Source of the DNA: Dama dama
Taxonomy: Eukaryota > Chordata > Mammalia > Artiodactyla > Cervidae
Length of the DNA: 64,000 nt
Assembly: GCF_033118175.1 (NCBI RefSeq)
Contig: NC_083685.1
Coordinates: 127,716,501-127,780,500 of the forward strand
Direction of reading: 5' to 3'
The translations under genes were made by a program, and so were the position numbers. Of the stretch, positions 10,996 to 21,946 are shown in pieces; the first letter of the stretch is position 1, and each line of letters starts with the position of its first letter. Below the pieces are notes generated by a model. The model saw nothing but the letters and a program-made list of their open reading frames with translations. It was not told where the DNA came from and did not search any database.

Positions 10996-11774
10996 GGATT
11001 CTTCCATCTTTGATAAGACTTACTTTTTTCATAGATAGATACTTATATTATCTTAGAATACATTTATATTATTAATGAATAATATTATATTATTAATAAA
11101 TAATTATTGTATTATTATATACTTATATTGCTTTATCTCTTTCTCATTTTTCTCATAGATGGATACTTTCTATGTCTGTGAGTCCCATGTCCCCTCCCCA
11201 GTGGAAGTTGCAGATACACCCAGGTCACGCGCTGACCTTGCCACCCCACTGGACTATGTGCTCAGCTGTATCCAGTCTCCTGGGGTCTGTCCTTGCCCAC
11301 GCTCTGCCTCTCCCCTCGAGCTTTCTGAGCTGTCCATCAGCTTTTAATCTTCCCTTCTGCCTCTGCCACTTTCTCTCTTCCTGTGTTGGTGTCAGTTCTC
11401 AAGCCTACGTGCTAAGAAGAGAAGTGGAAAAGTGGAGTCTGAAATCTGATGCCCAGCCAACCTGTCGAGTCCTGTTCCCGGGTGCAGCCGGGGCTGAGAT
11501 GCCCGCGCAGCTGAGCAGTAACCACAGGACATGAAAAGGGACGCGGGGGAGGGCGCCCGCTCCATTTCATTCATTCATTCCGATACGTGCCCGTCAACAC
11601 TCACAAGGGTGACTCAAGGTCAGGAGGACAAAGCCGTTCTAGATGACCATGTCCCGTAGTCTAGCTTAAGAATGGCCCTTGTTCTCCTTGGACATGGGGC
11701 AGCCCAGATGGTGGGAGCTAACCAGAGCCCTATGTTTGGGGAGGAGAGGAAGAAGTCAAGTTTCAGCAACGTGA
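10996..11774. other. Unique sequence with an AT-rich block
   Basis: An AT-rich stretch of TATTATTAATAA-type repeats lies at about 11040-11130. It is bracketed by TCATAGATAGATACTT (about 11030) and TCATAGATGGATACTT (about 11153), an imperfect direct repeat. Nothing else was recognised. Confidence 0.4.
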
Positions 11775-11905
11775 ATTACAACCCTGGACGTAGCTCCCGC
11801 TAGATCATGTGACCCTGAAACAGTCACTTACCCTTGCTGTCTATTTTATCTCTTGAAACCTACAGACAGTGATGTCTTCATGATGAGCTTCATAGACTGT
11901 GATGT
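11775..11905 (+). mobile_element. MIR SINE, diverged
   Basis: AGATCATGTGACCCTGAAACAGTCACTTACCC and a TATTTTATCTCTTGAAACC segment match the sense MIR core with many changes. Confidence 0.55.
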
Positions 11906-12706
11906 TAAGAAACTAGAGATGTGGAAAGGCTTTGAAATAATACACACATTACACGAACATGTGGAGTAGGGACTTGCTTGCAGGCATCGCCTTTGTCGGT
12001 GGAGTTCTTCAAAGGGAAGTATCAAGTTCCCATGGGCTTTCCCCGTATTCTTTCATGGTTGGTTGAAAAAGTTCAACTGATTTTGATCTATTTTGCCTAT
12101 CTCTTCATATCTGTTTGTAGTTGGGAGAATGATCTGTCACCCGCTGATCACAGGGGCTGTTTGAATGATCTGGCTAAGTGAGCATCCCGTTTTTTAGAAA
12201 TGCACATCTCTGACATCAGCTGAGAAGAGCATTCTTCCTCCAACGAGAAGGCCAATTTTCCTGTCAAGTTCTGTGACTTGATGCCCTCCCCTGTTAAAAC
12301 CCACCCCTCTCGCTTGCAGTCATTTTGCAGCAATGTAATACATATCACACAACAGGGGAAGCTTCCTGGGTTCTTTCCGTTATTAGCTTTACTTATATTT
12401 CATCTCATCATGAAAAGGAGCTCAAGGCAATCTTTGTTCACAGAAAGAACACTCCACAAAACCACCTCTGACTGATTAGTTTGCAGTGAGATAAATCAAG
12501 GAAAGATGAGGTCATCAGCACTCTCCAGGTAACTGTCACCGTCCACCCGGAAGAGTAGATTTCATCCACTTGTAATGTTCTCTTATTATATAAGCAAATC
12601 TCTGGAATCGAATACATCTTAGTACAATAATTCCAGAATTACTATTTTCAAAAGAAACTGAATTTAAGCTGTACTATTAGGAGGGAGGTGTATTCTTCAT
12701 GTAAGT
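11906..12706. other. Unique sequence, nothing recognised
   Basis: No repeat or coding signal that I can support. Confidence 0.4.
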
Positions 12707-12715
12707 CCAGATGGG

Positions 12716-12893
12716 GGACTTACCTGATGGTCCAGTGGTTAAAATCTTGCCTTCCAATACAGGGGGTGCTGGTTCAATCCTTAGTCAGGGAACTAAGATC
12801 TCATATGCTTCTGGGCCAAAAAAACAAAACAAAACATAAAACGGAAGCAATATTGGAACAAATTCCATAAGTCCTTAAAAAAAAAAAAAAAGA
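12716..12893 (+). mobile_element. CHR-type SINE with target-site duplication
   Basis: The tRNA-like head (GACTTACCTGATGGTCCAGTGG, GGTTCAATCC) is followed by the AACATAAAACGGAAGCAATATTGG tail and poly(A). CCAGATGGG at 12707-12715 is repeated at 12894-12902, defining the insertion. Confidence 0.92.
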
Positions 12894-12902
12894 CCAGATG
12901 GG

Positions 12903-13255
12903 ACAAGTCTAAGAAGGTAATAATGAGGCTGGTCGTGTGGAGGAGGGCGTGCTTCTTAGGTAGCTTGTAAGCTTATCAGCTTCAGCTTTCTATAGGAGCT
13001 GTGATGTGGACTTGAATGCCCACCTTCTTCTCTACTCTTGGGACTCATTTTCTTCCATTTCCAAACACATGTAGACAAGATAGATCCTCTACTAGCATCA
13101 AGTGGAATTCTAAAGATGCAGGGTGTAAGCAGGGAGTGAGGAGAGGCGTGGACTTCTTGAGGAAAACAAGAAAATGTGCAGGTCAGGAGAAGGGAGCATT
13201 TGAGGGGGACCCCTGCTCTCCTGGGCGCTAGGATTCCTCCTGATCTTGGTGCAGT
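12903..13255. other. Unique sequence, nothing recognised
   Basis: No recognised element. Short opposed frames only. Confidence 0.4.
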
Positions 13256-13484
13256 GCGTGTGTGCATGCTAAGTCACTTCAGTCGTGTCTGATTCTTTGC
13301 AGTCCTGTGGGAGGTAGCCCTCCAGGATCCTCTGTCCATGAGATCCTCCAGGCAAGGAAACTGGAGTGGGTTGCCATTGCCCTCTTCCAGGGATCTTCCC
13401 AACCCAGGGATCAAGCCCCCAAGTCTCCTATGCCTCCTGCATTGGCAGGAAGGTTCTTCACCACTAGCACCACCAGGGAAGCCC
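13256..13484 (-). mobile_element. Bov-tA SINE, full length
   Basis: It runs from GTGCATGCTAAGTCACTTCAG, the inverted 3' end, to CACCACCAGGGAAGCCC, the inverted head. Confidence 0.92.
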
Positions 13485-13833
13485 TTTGGTGTGGTGAAAG
13501 GAAAAGTAAGGTGGAGTTCCCGGTGTGACCTTCTGAGATCTTCCGAGCCTTCCGTGAAGAGATGTGGATGTTCATGTGACGGCTGGGAGAAGACCAGAAA
13601 GGCAGCAGGAGGAAGTCAGGTTTCCGTGATGACAGTCCCGGGCTTACGCTCAGTTAGGCCCCGGGAGCGAGAAGGGATGTCTGTTTCCCACCAGCTCGAT
13701 GGTTGCTGCAACAGATCTGGGGCTGGGAGATCAGCCACGGGCATCCTGTGGACCCCCAGCCACGTCACCCCAGTGAAGCAGCAGTTGTGGAGGGACCTGT
13801 GGACCAGCAGTGGCTGAGACAGTTCCCTGGACA
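13485..13833. other. Unique sequence, nothing recognised
   Basis: Overlapping frames run on from the SINE into this unique DNA. No domain is recognisable. Confidence 0.4.
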
Positions 13834-13968
13834 TGAAAGTGAAAGTCAGTTGCGCAGTCGTGTCCGACTCTTTGCGATTCCATGGACTGCAGCCTGTCCT
13901 GCTCCTCTGTCCATGGAACTCTCCAGGCAAAAGTATTGGAGTGGGTTGCCATTTCCTCCTCCTGGGGA
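13834..13968 (-). mobile_element. Bov-A monomer
   Basis: Only the BovB-derived tail is present (GTGAAAGTCAGTTGCGCAGTCG to GGGTTGCCATTTCCTCC). The tRNA-like head is absent. Confidence 0.85.
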
Positions 13969-14306
13969 CATAGGAGACAGTAAAACTAATCCCAGGATCA
14001 CTTCCTCCTTTTGCTGGTCAGCAAAGAAAACACCTGTGAAAAAGAACCAATGGCCATACGTCAAGCAGGTTACTTGTGCATGCAATTCCAAGTTGTATCC
14101 TTCACGTTCAGCCTACATTTTCCTCTCATCACCTCTTCCCCTCCTGCCCACCCCCACACCCCCACCATTGCTCAGCTGATACGTGATCAAGGGCTGCATA
14201 GGGACAAACTTGGGAGCCAAAGCAACTCTAAGCTGGTAGGGAATTGATTGCAACATAAAGCAAGTTTAGTTCCTCTCAACATTAAACACAAGTACCTCTT
14301 TACACA
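13969..14306. other. Unique sequence, nothing recognised
   Basis: Includes a C/A-rich stretch at 14140-14168. No gene or repeat family was recognised. Confidence 0.4.
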
Positions 14307-14520
14307 GGGCTTTCCTGGTGGCTCGGTGGTTAAAAAAAAAATCTGCCTGCCAAAGCAGGAGGTGCGTGTTCGATCTCTGGTCTGGGAAGATCCCTTGGAG
14401 AAGGAAATGGCAACCCATTCCAGTATTCCTTCCTGGGAAATCTCATGAACAGAGGTGCCTGGCAGGCTACAGTCCATGGTGTCATAGTCCAAGACTTAAG
14501 AACTAAACAGTAACAATAAC
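14307..14520 (+). mobile_element. Bov-tA SINE
   Basis: The head GGGCTTTCCTGGTGGCTCGG is interrupted by an A10 run in place of the usual TAAAGAA. The B-box GTTCGATCTC and the Bov-A tail follow. Confidence 0.9.
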
Positions 14521-14943
14521 CTCACACACTCTGTGCTAGGGAATTCTGTTCAGGTGGAAAATCAAGAGTAGCCTTTAGATCTCTAAGTAAAAATGAGGTG
14601 TCTCTCTGCGTCTTTGGTTTCTATGTGGTTCAACTAAAACGTGCTCAGAAATGAGAGGCGGTTGTGACCGACACGCTTTCCCTTTCTCCCGTGTCTCTGG
14701 GCTTCTCCAGGGGCTCTTTCCTTCGACGTAGGAGGTGGGACAGGTTGAGCTGGCTGTCTCCAGCTTCTTGAAAGAATTCCCAGATCAGAGTGAATGTCCC
14801 TGCCAGCTGGTTGGAACAGGAAGAATTTCTAGGGAGGCCTTCATGTTGGGTCTAGTTCCCACCACTAATTAAAATTTGTAGGTAATGGGTTACTAATTTG
14901 TTGGTTCCTTTTATCATGTTATTGCCTTCTCAGGACTCAGGGG
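14521..14943. other. Unique sequence, nothing recognised
   Basis: No repeat or coding signal that I can support. Confidence 0.4.

Positions 14944-14944
<1 letters not shown>

Positions 14945-14983
<39 letters not shown>
14945..14983. repeat. (TG)n microsatellite
   Basis: About 19 uninterrupted TG units abut the 3' end of the antisense SINE that follows. This is the usual place for CA/TG growth from a Bov-tA CACACA tail. Confidence 0.95.
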
Positions 14984-14985
<2 letters not shown>

Positions 14986-15177
14986 GTAGCTCAGTCGTGT
15001 CTGAATCTTTGCAATCCCATGGACTATGGCCCAACAGGCTTCTCTGTCCATGAGATTCTCTAGACAAGTATACTGCAGTGGATTTCGGATTCCTCCTCCA
15101 GGGGATCTTCCTGACCCAGGGATCAAACCAGGGTCTCCTGCATTGCAGGCAGACTTTTACCATCTAAGCCACCAGGG
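14984..15177 (-). mobile_element. Bov-tA SINE
   Basis: It runs from TAGCTCAGTCGTGTCTGAATC to CATCTAAGCCACCAGGG. Confidence 0.92.
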
Positions 15178-15495
15178 TTATTATATAGCTATTATATAGC
15201 TCTGGTCTAACTGGGGAGTAGGAGTCTAGGGATGCTCTTCAGAATCACCTGTGTTGGTTCTCTTTCTCTGATCCGGTGTCCTGGATGGCAGAGTTCAAAA
15301 GGGCCTTTCATCTTGGGTCCCTAGACAGTGGAAATCTGAGCTAAACTGAATGAGCTATCCTTAAATTTAAGTGGAAGATAGTCATGGTCCGTTGAGCAAC
15401 ACTTCCCTTTCCACAGGGGAATTCATAATTCAATACCATCGTCTCCTTTGCGGGAAGTGGGACCAAGTGGGAGAAAAATGCCAACTTTTTTTTTT
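15178..15495. other. Unique sequence, nothing recognised
   Basis: A short tandem TTATATAGCTA duplication lies at 15180-15201. No other structure was seen. Confidence 0.4.
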
Positions 15496-15499
15496 TAAG

Positions 15500-15705
15500 G
15501 ACACGCTAGGTAAAGAATTCACCTGCAATGCAGGAGATTTGGGTTCTATCCCTGGGTCAGGAAGATCCCTTGGAGGAGGAAATGGCAACCCACTCCAGTA
15601 TTCTGGCCTGGGCAATCCCATGGATGGAGGAGCCCGGCAGGCTACAGTCCGTGGAGTCTCAAAGAGTCAAGAGTCGGACACGACTTAGCGACCAGAACAA
15701 CAAGG
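15500..15705 (+). mobile_element. Bov-tA SINE, head truncated
   Basis: AGGTAAAGAATTCACCTGCAATGCAGG, B-box-like GGTTCTATCCC and a complete Bov-A tail with a duplicated AGAGTC near 15662-15675. Confidence 0.9.
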
Positions 15706-15721
15706 TGTAAGTGTAATTACG

Positions 15722-15785
15722 GCTGATTCGTGTTGTTGTATGGCAGAAACCAACACAACACTCTAAAAATTAAAAAACAAAACAA
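15722..15785 (+). mobile_element. L1 3' terminus
   Basis: GTGTTGTTGTATGGCAGAAACC, AACACAACACTC and an A-rich tail are the last bases of the ruminant L1 3' UTR. Confidence 0.7.
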
Positions 15786-15798
15786 AAAGAACAGGCTA

Positions 15799-15964
15799 GG
15801 GCCTTCCCTGGTGGCCCAGTGGTTACGACCCTGGCTTCCAATGCAGGGGGCATGGGTTCCATCCCTGGTCAGGGAGCTAAGATCCAACGTGGCTCCTGGG
15901 CCACAAAACCAAGACAGGAAACAGGAAGAGTATTGTAACAAATTCAGTAAAGACTTAAAACAAA
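15799..15964 (+). mobile_element. CHR-type SINE
   Basis: The head GGCCTTCCCTGGTGGCCCAG, GGTTCCATCC and the AACAAATTCAGTAAAGACTT tail are all visible. Confidence 0.9.
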
Positions 15965-15965
15965 T

Positions 15966-16115
15966 TGCTGGGGTGGAGAGTCTGAGCCCTGGGCTTGGTG
16001 TCAGAAGATTTGGGTTTGCATATGGTCTCTGCCATTTTAATCTGGGGAGGTTGTGTGAATTTTTCCGATTTCTCTGTCTGTAAAGTCGGAGTCCTAATAC
16101 CCACTGTTGTCTGCT
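15966..16115 (+). mobile_element. MIR SINE, diverged
   Basis: GAGTCTGAGCCCTGGGC, TGGGTTTGCATATGGTCTCTGCC, TTCTCTGTCTGTAAAGTCGGAG and CCTAATACCCACTG follow the sense MIR order. Confidence 0.7.
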
Positions 16116-16390
16116 TCGGAAGGGCTGTGGGAGGAAGCAAAGTTAAAATGAGGTATAGCTTGTGAACGGGCGAGAGAATGACGAAGAGAGAAACACTTCA
16201 GGATGTGAAATTGCCTGAGGGATGAGAGACGTCATAACTCAGAAATGGAATCCAAATAAAAGATTCACCACCCTACGTGCTCCCTAATATTAATAAATCC
16301 TCTCTTCTGAAGCAACCCTTTGAGAACTTTTGCTAGAAATGTGAAGAACTGAGTCCCCAAAATAACAGATTTGCTTTAAAAAAAAACAAA

Positions 16391-17125
16391 AAAAAACTGT
16401 CTATTTTATATTGGAGTATAACTGGTGAACAGTGTTGTGATAGGTTCAGGTGGACCACAAAGGGACTCAGCCGTACACACACATGCATCCATCCTCCCCC
16501 AGACTCCTCTCCTATCCAGGCTGCCGTGTAACTTTGAGCAGAGTTCCCTGTGCTATACAATAGGTCCTTGTCCGTTATCCACTTTAAATACAGCAGTGTG
16601 TTCATGTTCATCCCAAACGCCCTAAATATCCCTTCCCCCCACGCTTCCCCAGCCCTGACCTCCAGGAGGTCACACTCTGAGTCTCTGAGTCTGTCTCTGT
16701 TTCATAAATAAGTTCATTTGTATCACTTCTTTTTATATTTCGGATATAAGGGATGTCATACCCTATTTCTCCTTCTCTGTCTGAGTTTCTTCACTCAGCA
16801 TGACAATCTCGTTATTTCTTTCTTTTTAATGGCTGAGTTAAGAACTGACTCATTTGAAAAGACCCCGATGCTGGGAAAGATTGAAGGGGGGAGGAGAAGG
16901 AGACGACAGAGGATGAGATGGCTGGATGGTATCATCGACTCGATGGACATGAGTTTGAGTAAGCTCCGGGAGTTGGCGATGGACAGGGAGGCCTGGTGTC
17001 CTGTAGTCCATGGGGTCATAAAGAGTCAGACACGACTGAGCGACTGAACTGAACTGAATGGCTGGGCAATATTCCCCTGTATACACCTACCACGTCTTCT
17101 TTATTTAACACTTCTGCACCTACGT
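16391..17125 (-). mobile_element. L1 3' UTR, antisense, split by BovB
   Basis: 16391-16838 and 17067-17125 are consecutive pieces of one antisense ruminant L1 3' end. The left piece reaches TTTTTAATGGCTGAG and the right piece resumes at GGCTGGGCAATATTCC. The BovB at 16839-17056 lies between them. Confidence 0.9.
16839..17056 (+). mobile_element. BovB 3' end nested in L1
   Basis: BovB 3' sequence from GACTCATTTGAAAAGACC to the GAACTGAACTGA terminal repeats. AATGGCTGAG at 16829-16838 and AATGGCTGGG at 17057-17066 form the target-site duplication. It still reads a fragment of the ORF2 C-terminus (WLDG, MDREAW motifs). Confidence 0.92.
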
Positions 17126-17130
17126 GCCCT

Positions 17131-18079
17131 CCAAAGACAGCTCTGTCCTCTTTATGGACAATCTCCTGGGGGCTTTTGGGTGACTTCATAACAACTTGGA
17201 CGCTTTTAGAGTGTGACAGTCTCACTCTTTCAATTCTTCGCTTTAGGGGCTTTGAATGCCAGTGTCATAGCAGAAGCGGCTTCAGTGGGCAAGTCTTCCA
17301 GAAGTTTGTGGCCCCGGTACTGTCTGCAGTGGAAATCCAGGCAGATTTCGACAGGCTGTTGATGAGCAGGCAGATCGGGCACCAGCCACAGGGAAGGCGC
17401 TCAGGCCAGCTGCCAAGTTTCAGCCAGGAAGGAACATCTCTCGTGGAGTTTACAACCCTGCTGAGGAGGCAGTCAGTAACAAACCCCAGCACCACACCCT
17501 GGATACCACCACGTTAGCTGTGAACACCGCGCTGTTAATCCATAGTGGCAAATCCCACAGTTACTTCATCTTGCTCGCCTTTCTTTCAGGCAGCAGCACG
17601 GAGACACTGGCAGGGAACCGAAGGGGGTGCCTTCTTCACAAAGTTTGGGAGGTCTTGCTGAGATCGGCGCTCCAGCCATCTGCTGGGTGTCTCATCCAGG
17701 GCAAAGGGATCCTTAATTCTGTCCTCGCTATTGCACCAAATGGGCGCATATTAGGGTATATGACTGTGACTTCTCTGGAAAGTTCAAGTTGGAACCTGCT
17801 GGGTCTTGAACACTCTGGCAAGTGCTTATTTTCTATAAACAAGTCTCCAATCGTCTCTGAACCTCCCTGCTTCCTTTCAGGGCCTTCGGAATGACCGGGT
17901 AGCTCTCACCTGGTGTTGACATGGCCCACAGCTAAGAAGGTCTGACTCAAAGAATACTTCCTAGCTTTCTGCCAAAACTTGGTCTTTTCCCATAGAGACA
18001 GATCCCCACTGGATGCTTGAATGGGACATGATGTATAATAGTCTTTTTGCATTTTTTTAACCACCCCCCCAAACCCCAC
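17131..18079. other. Unique sequence with two open frames of about 115-125 codons
   Basis: Plus-strand frames at 17176-17517 and 17520-17894 resemble no family known to me. A polypyrimidine-AG (TTCTTCGCTTTAG) ends at about 17246 and could be a splice acceptor, but I see no matching donor. Treated as unannotated. Confidence 0.3.
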
Positions 18080-18430
18080 AAGTATTGAAGACTTCTTCAT
18101 GCCAGATACGGGGGAGACATAAATAGAAAAGGGCCCTAGCCTTCAGCAGCTCACAGCCAAGTAAAGCAGATAGACAGAGATAGACAGGTAACAAGTTCAA
18201 CCACGATGGTAAATTATACACGCAATGATGTCAGAGGCTCAGGGTGCTATGGTAATCCACGGGGAAAGCCGTCTCTGGGGGGAGGTAAAAGATGAAATGA
18301 AAATTAAGTTTTGAAGGCTGAATAGGAGTTGTCCAGGGAGAGAAGTCTTGTCGTCTCTCAGAGAGAGAACCTCCGATAGCAAAGACCTCAAGGTAGTGGA
18401 GAACAAGCATGTTCTCTAGAGGGAGAGCAA
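18080..18430 (-). mobile_element. L2-like LINE fragment, antisense
   Basis: TTCATGCCAGATACGGGGG, CAGCTCACAGCCAAGTAAAGC, GGGTGCTATGG and TTTTGAAGGCTGAATAGGAG resemble the antisense L2 pattern. The fragment is strongly diverged. Confidence 0.6.
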
Positions 18431-18509
18431 GTCCACTGCAGTTGCTTATACTGGGTGATGCTCTTCTCGTGAACTTGCCCGGCTGTCTGATTCCTGCTTC
18501 CCTTTAGGA

Positions 18510-18710
18510 CAGCGGTCCCCAGAGTCTTTGGCAGCAGGGACGGGTTTCATGGACGACAACTCTTCCACGGACTGGAGGTGGGTGGGGGAATGGTTTCGGG
18601 ATGATTCAAGCACACCACATGTATCGTGCCCTTTATTTCTGTTACTATGACGTCAGCTCCACGTTAGATGATCAGTTAGATCTCGGAGGAGGGGGACCGC
18701 TGCTGTGGGA
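18510..18710 (+). mobile_element. hAT-like DNA transposon fossil
   Basis: The segment starts with the terminal-repeat-like CAGCGGTCCCCAG and continues TTTGGCAGCAGGGACGGG, TTTCATGGACGAC and TTCCACGGACTGG. This is a widespread mammalian non-autonomous hAT element. The right end is not obvious, so it is probably truncated. Confidence 0.7.
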
Positions 18711-19214
18711 CGTATCCTGGGTTTGCTCTGTATATATTCTTTTGCACAGGCTGGCGTGTTTATGCCAACGTGCTATGCATGCCGAAACATTCTTGTATCA
18801 CACTGCAACCATGCTGATTTTCTTTTATGCTTTGCTTTCTCCTTTCCCTCACCTCCAAATGTGGGGCCCACTCATCCCATATCTATTGCGCTTAAGTGTA
18901 ATGAGTTCAAATCTCTTTCAAAATGTACCCCAACTCCCCTTTGTGAACTGACGTCTGGAGGCGGGGTGACAGGAGGGGAGGAAATGAGGCCCTGCTCCTT
19001 CTCCTCTGGCCCCAGATCACCCCTCCCTCCCTCCTTTATGAGACATTTGGGCGGCTCATCTGCTGCATGTTTCTCCTGCTTCTTGGGTCCCCAGTGACAA
19101 CTGCAGCCTCACGCCTCGCCTCCACGCCCCCCGGGCAATGTGAGTGTCGTCAGTGAGGCCAACATGACAAGCACAAGGGTGGGGAGAGTTCCTGGTACGA
19201 GCCTTTGGGACTCC
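18711..19214. other. Unique sequence, nothing recognised
   Basis: Short overlapping frames only. CT-rich near 19010-19040. Confidence 0.4.
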
Positions 19215-19380
19215 AAAGTTCCATGAAGTGTTTCTGATTCATTCACTCGCTCATACATTCCTTTGCTCACCTGTTGGGAACCAAGAAACCTGCTGGGCGC
19301 CAGGGTCACCTCACTGGACCAAGCAAATGGCACTTGCCTCCGTGAACCTTACCCTCATAAGACCCTTATTTGGAGCACTG
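19215..19380 (-). mobile_element. Possible L2 3' end, antisense
   Basis: CATTCACTCGCTCATACATTCC, CTGCTGGGCGCCAGGGTCA and a following GTGAACCTTACCCTCATAAG resemble an antisense L2 terminus. Weak. Confidence 0.4.
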
Positions 19381-19604
19381 CTCAGGCTCAGATTTGGAAA
19401 TCTGGGCTCCCTAGAACCCAGCCACCTTCCAAGAATGGCTCTACCTGTAGCAAAACCACGTTTCCCTTTGGGGAGGTGGGGTCAAGACGCCCCCCTGACC
19501 ACAGCTTCCAGCAAGGAGTCTGAACTGGCTCAGAGATGCCGCGGAGCAGGGCTGCTGTGGAGAAGATGCCCGGGGCGAAGGAGGGGGTGATCCAGGCTGG
19601 ATTC

Positions 19605-20155
19605 ATGGCTTTATTTATTTATGATCGGTTTTCATTGGACTATAGTCACTTTACAATGTTGTATTCCTTTCTGCTGAACAACAACATGAACCAGCTGTAA
19701 GAACAGACATCGCCCCTCCCTCCGGAGCCTCCGCCCAATGCCTTAGCCCACCCCTCGAGGTCATCACAGAGCCCCGAGGTCCCGGTGCCTTACAGCAGCT
19801 TCCCACCAGCTGTCTATTTACGTATATTACGGTCTGTATGTCTCTCCTAGGCTCCCAATTTATCTCACCCTCCCCTTCCCCCACTGTGCCCATGTGTCCG
19901 TTTTCTGCATCCGCATCTGTGTTCCCGCTCTGCAAATAGGCTCATCTGTATCATTTTTCTAGATTCCAAATATACGTGTTAATAAATGAGATTTGTTTTC
20001 TGATTGAACTTCTCTCTGTATGACAGACTCCAGGTTCACCCACACCACCACAAATGACTCAGCTTCATTCCTTTTCATGGCTGAGTACTATTCCATCACA
20101 CACATGGACCACATCTTGATCATTCATCAGTCACTGGACATTCAGGTGCGGTCTC
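19605..20155 (-). mobile_element. L1 3' UTR, antisense
   Basis: ACTTTACAATGTTGTATTCC, GAGGTCATCACAGAGCCCCGAG, CTCACCCTCCCCTTCCCCCAC, ATGACAGACTCCAGGTTC and ATGGCTGAGTACTATTCCATC follow the antisense L1 3' UTR in order. Confidence 0.9.
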
Positions 20156-20469
20156 AAATCTTGGCTATGAATTCTCAGCTGCAGACCGAATCTTTCATTT
20201 AGGCCAGAGATCTGGAGCTCCAAGAAGCATCCAATTCCTCCATGGAGATGATACATGTCTCGTGTCTAAACTCAGACCCTTCACCCATTGGCCTTGAAGC
20301 TGCAGCTGTCTCAGCCCAGAGAGGGGATTTCAGAAAGGGCCGCATGAAATGCACAGACCACTCTCTAGCAGGCTGGTCGCCCCAGGCACGGGACAGAGGC
20401 TCTGTGGGGTGGGCATCAGCCTCCAGCTTCTGCCCCAAGCTTCCCTGGGCCCCCTCTCCGCTCCTCTCG
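20156..20469. other. Unique sequence, nothing recognised
   Basis: Opposed frames here run through GC-rich DNA without any recognised domain. Confidence 0.4.
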
Positions 20470-20565
20470 GGAGGGCGTTTCTGTCTGCTTCGCTCACCGC
20501 CACACCTCCAGAGCCTAGAACAGCGCCTGTGACATCCAGCGCTCAATAAATGTCTGGAGGATGAG
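20470..20565 (+). mobile_element. L2 3' end, sense
   Basis: GAGCCTAGAACAGCGCCTG and GCGCTCAATAAATGTCTGGAGGATG match the sense L2/MIR-type terminus. Confidence 0.6.
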
Positions 20566-20639
20566 TGCCTGGATGTACATTTTGACCCAGACACAACCGC
20601 CCAGCTGCCGACACCTTGTGTAAGGGGAAGGCGAGGTGC

Positions 20640-20960
20640 TTGTTCCCCTTGGCTTAATAACAGTCTGCAGGGGCTGCCGTCTTTTATGCGCCGGCTGAGC
20701 TCATTGTGAAGGCCCCGTAAATATTAATTGATAGACGGGAAGCTCTAGGGTTTGGCTCCAGACGGATCCAAGTCCTATTTTTTTTGAGGAAGTTTATAAG
20801 GGCAGGAGAATATGGGGCGTTACTCGGGGAGTCTGGAGGCTCTCAGGAACCCCCTTCCACCTTCTCCCAAACCCAAAGCCTGGGAGAAGTGGGTGGGAAC
20901 AGAAAGGAAGCGCCTAATTACACTCACGGGTTATATAATTACACTGTCACGTTCCCACTG
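20640..20960. promoter_or_regulatory. Candidate non-coding regulatory stretch
   Basis: Unique sequence rich in homeodomain-like and other AT-core motifs: TTTTATGCG at about 20681, CATTGTG at about 20703, TAAATATTAATTGATAG at about 20718-20734, and two TAATTACACT copies exactly 21 bp apart (20915 and 20936). No repeat covers it. The regulatory role is inferred from motif density only. Confidence 0.3.
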
Positions 20961-21031
20961 GTGGTGCGATTTAAAGGAGCTTTGAGTAACTTTGTTTTTG
21001 AAAGGTCTTGTTTTCCTCACCCTTTATTCTT

Positions 21032-21305
21032 TTTTTTTTTAAGTTTTTATCTTGTGTTGGAATATAGCCCACTAACAACCAGCGCTGAGATCGTTCAGCT
21101 GGACAGTGGATACACGTACCTGTATCTGTTCTCCCCCGGGCTCCCCTTCATCCAGGCTGCGACAGAGCAGGGAGCAGGGGCCCCTGTGCTGGACGGTAGG
21201 TCCTTGCTGGTTATCCATGGTGAATAGAGCAGTGTGTATGGGTCCATCCTAAGCTCCCTAACTATCCGTTCCCCCATCCTTCCCCTGACGACAACCGTAA
21301 ATAAA
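21032..21305 (-). mobile_element. L1 3' UTR, antisense
   Basis: TTTTATCTTGTGTTGGAATATAGCC, GCCCCTGTGCTGGACGGTAGGTC, TTGCTGGTTATCCATGG and CTAACTATCCGTTCCCCC follow the antisense L1 order with high divergence. Confidence 0.8.
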
Positions 21306-21563
21306 TTCATTCTCCAAGTCTGCCCTCACCCATCCTTCATCATCCTTGATCTTCGCCTGGTGCCTTCCAGGAAAGACCAGCTGACATGAGGTTACCCAGT
21401 TGAGTCCCTGAAGAGACTTGGTGTCTACACACAGCCAGACAGATACCTGGAGCGGCTGTCTGTCTTGCCCATGTTTTAGCAACAGGACTCAAGTGCTCAG
21501 AACACAGAAGCTCCTCTGTCTCTTCAAATACCCTTCATGGGAGGACTTCACGATCCACTGAAA

Positions 21564-21720
21564 TAGTGGTTCTCACAGTCCTGTGCCCAGGCCAGCAGCC
21601 TCAGCAACACCTGGGAACCTTCTAGAAATTCACATGTCCCGCCCCAGAACTCCCAGAAACTCCAGGGAGGAGCCCAGCGATCTGTGTTTTAACGAGCCCT
21701 CCAAGGCATTCTGATGCATG
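21564..21720 (-). mobile_element. MER5A (hAT-Charlie) element, antisense
   Basis: AGTGGTTCTCACAG at the left end, then CAGCAACACCTGGGAACC, CCCAGAAACTCC, CGATCTGTGTTTTAACGAGCC and CATTCTGATGCA. This is the antisense MER5A order. The far terminal repeat is missing. Confidence 0.85.
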
Positions 21721-21805
21721 TCCACATTTGGAAATCTGGACAACATTCTGGAATCTAACACAGTGGTTCCCCGACAAGAGTCTGTTGACAACATTTAGAG
21801 AAGCA

Positions 21806-21946
21806 GCTCTTCTGTCCATGGGATTCTCCAGGCAAGATTACTGGAGGGGGTTGCCATTCCCTTCTCCCAGGGATCTTCCCGACCCAGGGCTTGAAGCTGG
21901 ATCTCCCGCATTGCAGGCAGATTCTTTGCCATCTGAACCACCTCAG
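21806..21946 (-). mobile_element. Bov-tA SINE, truncated
   Basis: TCCATGGGATTCTCCAGGC through GACCCAGGGCTTG and TTTGCCATCTGAACCACC. The 3' terminal part is missing. Confidence 0.85.

Noticed and set aside
17176..17894. Two consecutive unique open frames with a possible splice acceptor at about 17246
   Set aside because: No recognisable protein, no donor site and no neighbouring exon. Length is within chance for this base composition.
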